DNA from: Ectocarpus siliculosus
Taxonomy: Eukaryota; Sar; Phaeophyceae; Ectocarpales; Ectocarpaceae
Reading direction: 5' to 3'
DNA: 64,000 nucleotides
Assembly (NCBI GenBank): GCA_000310025.1
Contig: FN649743.1
Coordinates: 1,218,016-1,282,015, forward strand
Both the position numbers and the translations under genes were made by a program. The notes below the pieces were generated by a model, which was given only the letters and a program-made list of their open reading frames with translations, made no database searches and was not told where the DNA came from. Position 1 is the stretch's first letter. Each line of letters opens with the position of its first letter. Below, piece by piece: positions 34,101-46,100 of the stretch.

Positions 34101-37100
34101 CACAAAACACACACACACACACACACAAAACGGACCTGGTGCAGAAGGAGCTCCTGCGTGACTGCAACGAAGGACGGGACCGATAGCAGAGACTGAAGAG
34201 TCTCAAACACCGCGTAGGCTAGGCCCTGAAGAGAGGACCACGCAGGCTCGTCTCCGCTACCGCTTGAAGAAACCCGACCGCAGACCGACAGAGTTCGGAG
34301 AAACAAGAGCAGCTCCTGAAACCAACGTGAACAAAGCGGGAGACCAAGAAAAGCTCAGAAAAGTGCCAAGGGCGTTTTTGCGCGTGGTGCGTGGATGGGA
34401 TGATTGAACGTGGGGATTGGTGAGCGGTACAGCTCATGTCGGCAACGACATATAAAGAGCCATGAGGACTCACAAGGACAGCGCGGTTACAGGTCGTACA
34501 GAGGTGCGTCGCCGCAGGTGTAGTCCAGAGAGCAGAGCAAGAAAAAGACATCAAAATAGAACACCATGGACCACATGATGGCCACAGAAAAAACAATCCG
34601 AGTCCTAATGGAGCTGCTTGCTCGTGCACTAGCTCCACGTTGGTCGAGATAAATAGACTATTAACTCATCGATGAACTCAAGTGTTTACCGGAGCAAGAA
34701 TGTGCGGGCTCTGATTGTCCAGGTCGTCGTGGGAAAAAAAACAGACCAGGAATGCCCAGAAGCCCATCGCTGTCAGACGATTGATCTTGCGCTGCCATAT
34801 GGAAGACTCGGTGTTGGGTGGGGATGATCCACACCGAGAGGCAAAGAGGAGCGCTGTCAAAAAAAGCTGTCGCTATAAACAATCCAAGGTCGGAACCGGG
34901 CTTCGTGAGCCCAGCCTGAACGACAAGTACCAACCAAAATCCAAACATTGATCGAGACCCTTGATCAAGCAAACCTTGGGACCCCGGGCACAACACTTCT
35001 CTCTCCTCACAAAACGAGCGTTCATCCTTCATGCACACCTCGCAGAGGAGGAGAAACCCTTCTTGAATCCCTTCGTCCTCGCTCAAGCCTTTCCCGTCGG
35101 CTCCACGCTCTGCCGCCGCCGCGACCGCCATCACCAGGGGCCTCGACACCAAGTGGTCCCGCACAAACGACAGCACCAACTCAAGGAAATTTCCCGCCAT
35201 GTATTTGCTATCTTCCTCGGACAGGGCTCTGAGGTCCATAGTCATGAAGGCGGGGCTCGAAGCCTTCTTATCTCGTGCTGGTTCCTGCTGTACCAGAGGG
35301 AGCTGCAGGTAGTCCGTCTTTAATTGATCTTCTCCTTTCTCGCTGGCGGCAGAATCTTCGACGAAGCACTCCACGGCTTCGTCGAGAGCCTGTCCGGAGA
35401 GGCTCCCGGAACGTTCTGCGGCACTCACCGACAGCCTGTGGCAGGCTTGGACCAGGCCCACCAGCGTTCTCACCTGTAACAGACAAGAGGATCAAGTCCG
35501 ATCGGGAACGAAAAAATGGCGAATATCGAGACCGCGGCAGGGCAAATCGGAAAGCAAGCGGCAGAAAACATTTCGAAAGCCAAGAAGCGGTAGAATGTGT
35601 GGGTCGTCTCATCTCAACCTACTTTTCGGTGACCGGCGTCACAAAGGAATTCTACTTGTGGTGGTAGGCGCTGAAACCTTCCCGAGTCCAACATTCAAGT
35701 CAAACGCAAGGGAAAACGTTCAGAACTGAGTAAGGTTTCGGCCTGATAGTTCACGTTCTAACCTGTCCCCGTGCTCTCGAGCGGTGGATCGTCTGGTGCA
35801 CGAACTCAATCAGAGCCGACGTCGTCTCCTCATCCGCCGACTTGCCACCGACATCCGGCCTACCGGAAGAGACCGCTCTCCGCAGCAGCAGGGCCGACAT
35901 GATGGCGAGCGACTCCTCTCCGAGGGAGTCGACGAGGGTCGAAAAGAGAGCTCGCCGCGCATGGGCGGGGGCATCATCGAGCGCTTCCACGAACACCTAT
36001 CATACAAATTCAATATTGAATAAGCAGTTGCGTGGTCAGTTTTCCGAATAAGTTCGAAACAGGGGGAACAAAATACAGCGATGTAGTTCATGTGACGTGA
36101 TGAGCTAGGGGACGCGACGGGAGGAAATTGCTCTGTGGTATGCATATAATTATTCTGGTTGGGCCGGATGTAGACGTGTGACCAAAGGGTGCCCGGAAAC
36201 AAAACGAAACACAAAACGGCTACGAAGCGTTGGCTGCCACACGCACGGCAGGACTTCCCGAGCACATTCGAAAACACTTTGGCGTCCGATTCATGGGACA
36301 GCACAATAGTTCTCAACAGGCCGACCACAGACCGTAAACTACCACCCCCCGCCCCGTACCCTCGGTCAAATACGACGCTGCTGCATACCTGAACGACAAA
36401 GTGGGCACCAACTCCGGCCTCGGAGCCGTGCGCCTTCAGCGCAGGCACTACACTCTGCACCGCCTTCTGAGTTTGCCGCAGCGCAGCTCGGGCACCACCA
36501 CCACCACCACCTCCGCTCGATCGGCCCTCGCCACCCGCGGCGGCAGCACACACAGCATCCAAGAGGGAGCGGAGCCTTGAAGCCATCTGCGCCGGGAAGA
36601 GCGTGGCCATCCTCGACAGGAGAGCCAGAGCGCTATTCCTGGAAACGCCGAGGGCAACCACAGCAGCACGATAGGTCTTGTGTGGTTTGAATGGGTATAA
36701 AATGCATTGATGAGATCGGTCAACCCACCGTCGAGTACAATGCTTGCCCAGACATCGAGTCCAGCTGCGTTCGAAACGGAATATTCAAGTGCGGGAATGT
36801 GGCACAGGCGTTGCTCTGGCAGTTCAACATTAGTGGATATCCAACGCATGCCGAGGAAAAAAGGCGGGCGTTCTGGTTCATGTTTGACACAAACACGTGG
36901 CAGAACTCGAGAGGGGCGGTTCTAGGCGCGAAACACAACTGTCAACCTACTGGAAAACGTTCAGCCACCAGGTAAAGAGCAGTGGCTGAAAGCTCGGTTG
37001 TTCAACTGGACACAATGTCGAACATACGCAAAATGCTCCAGATTCGTTTACTACGCACACTTCAGGGCATCTGACAAGCGCTCAGCATTAGCATGGAATA

Positions 37101-40100
37101 TTCGAGCAGTTCCTCTTAACGAAGGATCTCAACTACAAAACGATTTGATCATCTTTGCGCCAGTCTGCATGCCTCCAAAACAACGCGCTAAGTACCTTCA
37201 ATCAACCGGGACACAGATGTGCATAGGCTATCATTTCAAAAAGGTGTGGACGGAAGCGGCACCGATCTGCACAACCCCGAGACACGCACCAAGTTGTCAC
37301 CTCACAAAACACAAGGAACAACAATACAAGAAAAAAATTGGTGAATCACGAACCACAGACGTGGGAGTGAAAGGGTTCGTCCCTTTGTTCATGCAGACAA
37401 GCGCTCAGCATTAGCATGGAATATTGGAGCATTTCCCCTCGGAAGGAGATCTCACTATTCGAAAAGTTTGTCGTCAAAGCGCTTGCCCCCATGCAACCCG
37501 GAGTCACCCGCCTGCCTCTATCAAGCCACCCCCTACATATGGCAACACCACTCTCCACACCTTCCCTGCGAAAACACCAACCAATCGTTGTTCCAAACAA
37601 TCATCAAGGCTTGATGTTTTCAACAGAATTCAGCACCTCTTGCTGGGAGAAGCGGCTCGAATGGAACGGGCCAAAAAGAACACAAAAAACACGCCCAGCC
37701 TCCTGTTCGAGAGACCACCGAGACTGGACATGAAAAGGTTACAACCTTACCTGGTCTGTGGACTAGGGTTCTCCCTGACGCAGGCCAACACCGTCTCCGC
37801 ATCTTCCCCGGCGCGGCACCCCTCGTACAGCTTCTCCGCGGCCGCGCTGCCGCCACCGCCGCCGACGCCGCCCTTGCCCCACCGCCGCAGCACGCCCCCC
37901 AACACGTCCATCGTTAACCAGAGCCCGTACTCCGCGGCATCAACAACATCGCCCCCCCCTACTGCTGTAGAGGAGGAGCCTTCTTCCTCCGCCGCTCCCT
38001 TCGTCACGACGGCGATCAGCGAAGGCAAGACGTCGAACAGCGGGCGCGCGATCGCCAGAGGGCCTGCCCAGCCCCAGCCTTCAGCGCTAGTCGTCGCCCC
38101 GGCGGTAACTGCACCACGACCGTTGCGAACGCCCTTGGTTGAATGGGATTCGGATTGGGACTGTTGCTGTTGGTCCGGCACAGAAGACGAAGACGACGAA
38201 GGACCGCAGAGGGCCTGGGCCAGCTCGACCAGGCCTCCGAGGGTTAACACCCAGCCGGTCTCGGTGGTTGCGGTATCGGCCTTGAACGCTGCTGATGATT
38301 TCTTCTTGCGCCCCTGTACCAATCGCAATTCACCGCACATTGGTTGATGGGTGGGTGGGGGGGGGCGGGAAGGGCGTGAGTCGTGGGGTGGGGGGGGGGG
38401 CGAAATGTAATCCCCAATAGCAACCAAACCAAAACACGAAATAAAACACCTCTGGCACCATTTTCTGGGTGTGGTGGGCATGTCCCTCTCGCTCACGGGA
38501 GGAATCTAACAAACAAAAAAAGAAATATACGCGGGGGCACCCACGACATCCGCCGTGCCGGTCGGATAAGGGGGAGGGGGACGGCATCATCGTTTACGTT
38601 TTGGAAAATGTGCGGGCTCTGATTGTCCGGGTCGTTGTGGGAAAAAAAAAAGACCAGGAATGCCCAGAAGCCCATCGCTGTCAGACGATTGATCTTGCCC
38701 TGCCATATGGAAGACTCGGTGGTGGGTGGGGATGATCCACACCGAGAGGCAAAGAGGAGCGCTGTCAAAAAAAACTCTTTCCTAGTCAAACCAGACCCGC
38801 AACGTGTACATTAGTCGAACCCAATTCAAGCCCAGCCAATCGCGAGCAAACCCGCCAGCGTAGTTTTTCTATCACCGCCAACCGGGGGATTCCATGAATA
38901 TTCCCACCTCGCGCAATCGACGACACAACAGAAAAACCTTCCCCGATCCATAAACCCAACCACTACCAAGAAGAACCCATGCCCAGAAAAAGAAACAAGC
39001 GCTCTCATCAACCAATACTAACGGGGTCGATAGCAACAAGACCTTTTTGCGGGTTATAGCCCGGGGCGTCAGGTCTACGCTCGGCACAAAGGCCCAACGC
39101 ACAAAGAAAAATTCAGGATCTGCCACAAAAACAGCACCGAAACGCACGAGACCCGTATGTCATCTTTACCTTGGAAGGGGTCGAAGCTCCAGCACCAGCA
39201 CCCGAGAGAGGTGGCAAGCCAACAAGAAGAGCCGCCATATCGCCCGGCAGGCAGGGCAAAGCCCGCGCCGCCGCAGCCACCAGACTCCCGTCAGCACCGG
39301 CGAGACCCGCCTCCACGAGGACAGCCACCAGATCACGCCTCTGGCGGGTGGATTCATCTTCCCCGCGTGGTTGAGCACCGACGCCACAGCTCGGAAGGGA
39401 GGTTGCACACAGGCAGTGCAGAGCGTGACTTTGCGCGGGTCCGGGGCTCCTCAGCGCCCGGTGCATCAGCTGCTCCGCCTCGACGCTCGCGAAAATCGTC
39501 GAAGACGCGGATGCCGGATAATCTTCGGCGGCGCTTGCCTTGTCCTTGCTCCCGCGCGTTGTTTTCTTGGGACTTTTGGTGTTCCTGCTGCTCTCTTCAC
39601 GTTCAGCCACTGCTACTGCCACCGCCGCCACGGTTGCGTCGCCGACGGCAAGGTTGAGGGTAACTCCAAGGAGGATGTTGAGGAGGCGTTCGTTGTTCTG
39701 GTTGTTTTGTGCCTGCTCCGAGTCCAGGCAGCAGCGCAAAAGCGGCAAGCAGCACTCCCTGGAAAGCACAACACACAATGGCGAAAAGGACCATCAATTC
39801 ACAAACAAGCACCGGTGACGCATGACGGACAAACGGAGGCGCAACACCAACTGGAGATTGACGACAACCAGTCTAGCCGACAACTTCTCAGAATGGGAAG
39901 CAATCGTGCTTGTGGCCGGGATTCTACCAGAAAATAGGCGCCCGAAATAAAATGGCGGCAAACCCACACCGATGCATCACTTGTGCCGCCCTATTCATGG
40001 GTAAACTTGCGCAGAGGTTGTGTCAAGTCTCGCAAGCAAAATATCGAACACGGTCAACTTTGTGCAAGAAATCGTGCGGACCAACAAACGGAAACCGGAA

Positions 40101-43100
40101 CACATACGCCAACCGGAAAGAAGAGTCTCGGTAGGGCTCGGACAGCCAAGGGTGTATCTGCAGTTCAGTTCTTGAACTGATCAGAAACTCTAGTCCATTA
40201 TAATTCGTCATAGCCCGGACACTCTTCTCCCATCAAATACCTCACCGTTGAGTTCACATTAAAATTCGTCATAGCCCGGACTCTTCTCTCCCATCAAATA
40301 CCTCACCGTTGAGTTCACAAACACCACGAAAAAACGTATATTCGGGATAACACATGTCCGCGTAAAATGTCTTCCCGGTAGGGGTACTGCTCGACGGTTA
40401 CAAAACATACCGTGCACGGGCATAGCCAGGAGCGCGCGACAAATCATTCCGGCAACCGTCACGACCGGGACGGAAAAAATCCTCACCTCATCGGTGTCTT
40501 CGCCCACACCAAACACTCCAGCAGGAGCGCAGAGGCGGTAGGATCTCTCCACCCGAGCCTTGCCGCCCACGCCACGAGGTAACGCAAGACATCTTCCTGC
40601 CAGCCGCCACCGGCAGCTTCTCCGAGAACGGTGGCGAGGTGTCGGGTCAGCTCCCCGGCGTCGAGTGCGGACTCGCGATTTTTGCCGGCAAGCGCCGCGG
40701 CAAGCTCGACGAGACTAGACAACGACGGCGCGTTTAGAGATGACGGCTCGGCCGCACCATCCCCCATCTGTCCCAATGGCAAGAACTCGGAGTCCTCAAC
40801 CCTCGGACCGGGGGAGGGGGCGGGCTTGCTTTTCTTGGCCCCGCTTGTAGAAGCGCCGCCGCTGCTGCCGGACAACTCCGCGCTGAGAGCATCGCCGTGC
40901 GCAGACACAGTGGTGATGAACAGAAGGCCGCTATCTCGTAGGCCCTTTTCGTTCGCCGACAAGAAAACATGAGGCAAAAACCCGAACGGAAATGTGCTTA
41001 TTGATCTCATCACTTTGCAAACTGGTCAATGGCAACCCTGAACCAACGTGTACATTTTTGCACTGACTCGATCAAACCAACGTGGCACACCGATGGTTGT
41101 AAGAAAGCCACCTCTCAGTGCATCCTACAAAACGATCGTTACAAGCGAAAAAAAAGGGACATGCGTCGTAGTAGCACATCGGCCACAACACAGCCATGTC
41201 AGCATTCTAGCACTACTTTTGATGGAAACCCTCGCCCGACAAAACGCAACATTCATTCGCAGCTTCAAAAAATCCAGCAAAAGAACAACACGTCGCCAAA
41301 AACTGGCAATAATGTGGCGGCGGCGAAGCGACTTGTTCGAGCGGCCATGGGGAGCTCACGGGGTTCAAAGCCCTAACCCACACGGCGCAACGTCGGTTAA
41401 AACAGCTCGGGTAAATCGCCACGAAAACGCAACCGCCTCACTTAAGGGCAGCTTTGCAGGGCAACCTTTAAATGGTGGTTTAATCTCCCTGGGTTTCAGT
41501 ACCGCAGATCAGCCTCATGAGGGTGCCGAGGCTAAAAAGCTTCGGCGCGGCGGCGGTTATCATCCCAGGCGGAAGTTCAGTCAAACTCAAGATAGACAGC
41601 ACGTGCGCCAAAACACGGAATGGACCGAGCGAACTCAAGTGTGACTCCTCTCAACAGCAGCATGCGCGCTAACGCTCCGCTAGCGTGCTCAGCGACGGCA
41701 TCTTGGTCAAGACAGACGTCGACACTGCAAAACTCTGGCTAAACAAAGAGCAGCCAAAAAACCATCAATGGGCTGCCACACTTCCATGTACCGAACGCAA
41801 ATACTGTGGGGAGTACACACCTCATCATCCGACGCGACAGCCAGCACCGCAGCGGGGAAGACCGCAACGATGTCTCTCTCCGCCGCCTTCGACGACTCCC
41901 CATCCTCGACCGTATCTCCAGATGCCACCGCCTCCGCCCCTGCTCTCACAAACGTCGCGGCCACGCAGAGCGCACGGGCGGCGGCAACCAACTTCGCGTC
42001 GTCAACCCCTCCGCCACGTCTCGGCTGCTGTCGCGCTGCGACCCCACGACCCCGTCTTCCGGCCACGGTGACGCCTTCTATCGCAACGGCGGCGAGGGCG
42101 GGCAGTGGCCGCCGCTCGTACCCGTGCAGCACCACGGCGCTCACGGCCTCCCACACCGCGGTGGCCCCTCCTTTGCTGCCACCCTCGGCTGTTGCCGTCA
42201 AGACCGACACCAGCACGTCGCCGAGAAGCGGGGCGGGGGTGACGGCGAAACCATCCCCACCCACGGACGTGTCACAGTTCCCGCCAACGGACGGAGTCGC
42301 CGCTGACGCCGCCAAGTGATCCTCGGCAAAGAGTGACGACGACCGTTCCAGACGGGGCAGGTGCGCCGCGCAGGCTCGGAGGTACCGCAGGAGGTCCGCG
42401 GCGCCGACCGCGCCCACAACTTTGGCATCATCTCCGTCCGGACTGGCAGAGAGGAGGTGAGGGCGGAGGCGAAGCTCGGACGTCGCCAGTGAGGCCAGCA
42501 ACGAGGAGAGGCTGGACGCTGCTGCTGTAGCCGCCGCTCGAGCCTTGGCGTTGCCACCACCGCTAGAACTGGCAGAAGCGAGGTTCAGCGCGCGGTATGT
42601 GCACTCCAGGACGAGCCAGCGACCACCGGCACCGCAGGTATCTCGAAGAGTCTGCGTTGGCGCGGGCGTGTTTTGGTTCAAATATTTCAGGACAATACGT
42701 GAGATACGACAGAAAGGAAACTTCGGATCCATGTTGTGCAGGCTGCAGGCTGAACCCACCACTGCGGCGAAAAACAAGCGCCGCTAAATATGCGTACGTG
42801 TCAACACACTGGCAAACGAAAGATTGATTGGTACTGTAATCCAAGAGTCGACGGTTTTAAAACAATCAGCACAGCAGGGAGGGCCGGATCATTCGAACAT
42901 CAGCCTAAAGACGAGCTACATTGCCAAGCTCGTCTGAAGCACATCAACATGAATTTAGATCAAAGCTCTCCCTAAACGACACGTGACAGGGCGAAGCGAA
43001 TACGGACGATTCAGACTGCAGTTAAAAAATTTCCTCCATGGAGCATCAAGGACACGTTCGTGCCGGTTAAAAGCTTCATCATCACCGTCCAGCCTTTCGT

Positions 43101-46100
43101 TCACCTTGCCAACTACAACAACGCTTTCCCTGACACTCAACACCCAAAACGAACGCAGACCCAACTTCATGACCCCGATATAAATAGCGAGTTCCACGTC
43201 TCACTACAGAGAACTGGAAGGAGTCGTTTTGCTGAAGCCCCACGACGAACGAACATTCACACGGCCTCCAGTTCACACCCAATGCTTCCAGCAGTGGAAC
43301 CAAGGATGCAGAACTTCTCTACCGCCATGCCTAACAAGCTCACCTGCAACTGATGATTTTTGCTGTCCAGATCGCCTGGACCGACAATTGCGGCCGCCAG
43401 AGCATCGCAAACCTCCTCCCCCATCACCTTGAGGCCCTTCGACTTGACCCCTTCCGCCTCCAGGTCGTCGGCGTCACCCGACTTTTTCTTCTTGCTATTG
43501 TTCTTCCCGGGGGACTTTGCGGCGGAACCCTTGCCGCTTCCTTCGTCGTCGGACTTATTCAAAACCTTACCGACAACGGCGAAGAGACCGGCCAAGGCGT
43601 CGCCCTCCACGCCAACACCCAACCTGCTGACGGCCTCTATCGCCGCGCGACCGACCGCTCTCGAGGCCTTCTTGCAAGCCTTTCCGGTGGCGGCGGCGGC
43701 GGCGGCCGGGTCCGTGGCACCCTCGTCAGTAGCACTGTCCCCGCGGCCGTCTGCACCGACGGCCTGTCGCTGCGCCGACCTCACGCGAGCGGTCGCGTGC
43801 GGGCCCGGCAGACACTCCAGCAGCAGCGACAGCGCCGGATCTCTGGCCTGTTTGACCCCCGCAGACCCTCCTTCACCACACGCGGAAGACGCAGCGGCCG
43901 CGAGGCGGACGAGACCGCACAGCACCCTACCCGCCGAAGCCACGGGGTGCTTCGGCCTCACCTCCGAAATAGCCGACAACCACGGACCCGCGGCCGTCAT
44001 TGCGGCCGACGCAACAGCAGCGGCTCGATCAACCACATCCGAATCGTCGGCGCCGCCGACACCATCGCCACCAGTAGAATCGTCCGCCATAGGAGAAAAG
44101 GAACGAGGACGGAGAAGAACTCGTTGAACCAGGGTATCACTTTCGGTGATAGCGAGGACGACGTCTGGGTCCTCGTCGTGCAGCCGCCTTACAAGCACCG
44201 GCGATAGTTCTTCGACACCCCCGGCGGACGTTGATGCTGATTCTCCAGCCGCCGCGCCATCATTCTCCGCCGCGCTCAATATTGCGCGAGAGAGTTGTTC
44301 GACGGCTCGGGCTCGCACAACGGCGGACGAGTGCTCAAGAGCCACCATCAGTGAACCATGAACAGCACCATCTTCACGGCCTTCCTGGCCCACAGTTGCA
44401 GCCTTCGCCATCGACATCGGCGCAGGGAAGAAGGGTGCAGTGTACAACGAGACAGCGGTTTGGACAAACGAAAACACAGGTATGAGATTGTACGTCGGAG
44501 CGGTAGAGCACTCATGACAACCACGGGCGCGATTTCAACAGTCATGGCATTGCAACCTCCGAAATATGTGCGGCCTGACCGAACCGGCAACAACGGTAAC
44601 CTCCACCTAAGGTCGGCGCTAAACTTACAACACAAGAAAGACTGACAAAGCCACGAACTCACATCCTCCTCCTGTTGCTGCAGCGGCAAATGCGGAGCAA
44701 GCTGTGCGCCGGCGAACGTAGAGACCAACAAAGACGACAACGCCTCCTTCTTCAGATGAGCCTCGCGTTTGGCTGTCATGACCCCGGCATCGTTTCGCTT
44801 GTCATCGTCTTGCAGGGCCGCTTTGGCCGTAGCCGTCCTGGCCTTGGTCACGCTACGGCTGATCTTCGCAACAGCGGCATCCACTTCTTCAGGGTAACGC
44901 TGGCTGAGCACCCGCAACACCTAACGTAAAAGAAGACAAAAGAAGGCAGGCAACATTCAAGTCGAGACTACAGGTTCGACACCAAACCAAACGCAACACC
45001 CCGCCCTGGCTGTCGCGTATGCTCATGTGTGGTTCATCGTGAAGAGTCGCAGCAGTTCGCAGTTCGCCATTCTTGTCGCAGCCATCTCATCAGATTGTGT
45101 CACAACAGCGGCCTCCCACCCATGTTCCACATCCACTGATTTTTTTTTTAATTATCGGAGGAAGTAGGCACTGGCAATTGATGCCGCACCAACAATTGAA
45201 ACCGTTTCATCTGTGACGTCACCAAGGGACAACAGCGCCGTAAAACCCCTCGGCACGATGGGAGGCCTCCCATTGTGCCACGGGCGATGGCCGACCACAA
45301 ATGACAAACTCTGCCAGCACCAACCACGCTCTTGCGCTCGCTCTTCATTTCTCGAGCAAGAGAATCACAAGAGACGTGGTCCGCGTTTACCCGCTTTAAG
45401 CTAATGTTGTAATATCAGTACGCTTGTCCACCGTCTCACAGCAGCATTTGTTGTTTCTATTAGTTGGTCATTTCCGAGGTTCAGATCTACTCGAATACAT
45501 ACACGCATCATGGTTCAGACTTTGCACGGGAGCCGGGATTGTGCTACAGTTGCCTTGCCTTTCCCAGTGTTCGGATCGGATGATCCAGCCGTTTTGTTAC
45601 ATTCAAGGCTTGTGAGGTTCGCGAAGTGATTGCACCGGCGTGGTAGCTATCTACCGAGCCTATAAATATCACCCATCGAACGCCACATCGCCGCCGCACT
45701 CGTCCTGGACGGACCGGGCGGGAACCCAATATACCGGACCAGCAATTGGAGACAAAAAACTCGGTGATGTGGACTTACAAGGGAAATCAACATCACCGAC
45801 TTGATTTCTCATTTGTCGTTGTGGTATGTTGAACTCAAGGTCTGTTCATCTAGCCTCGCGTTCGATGGGTCCTAAAAAGTCTAGGTAGCCACCACGCCGG
45901 CGTACTCATCTCCGAGAACCTCACAAGCCTTGAATACAACAATACAACAAAACGGCTGGATCATCGAATCCGGACATTAGGATAGGTAGGGCAACTGTAG
46001 CACAATCCCCGTTCCCTTGCACTCTCATAAACCATCACGAGTGCACGTACTCGAGTAGCTGAGACCCTTGACACTCGGAAATGCACCAACCAATAACAAC

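Noticed and set aside
37424-38347. A 307-codon plus-strand open frame
   Set aside because: It is the antisense shadow of UTP10 exon 37751-38313, whose minus-strand reading matches the family and fits the splice phases.
39047-39937. A 296-codon plus-strand open frame
   Set aside because: Antisense to UTP10 exon 39170-39758; high GC removes stops on both strands. Composition is Arg/Ser/Pro-rich without a domain.
43353-44207. Two overlapping plus-strand frames of 255-284 codons
   Set aside because: Both are antisense to the 1041-bp UTP10 exon 43344-44384.
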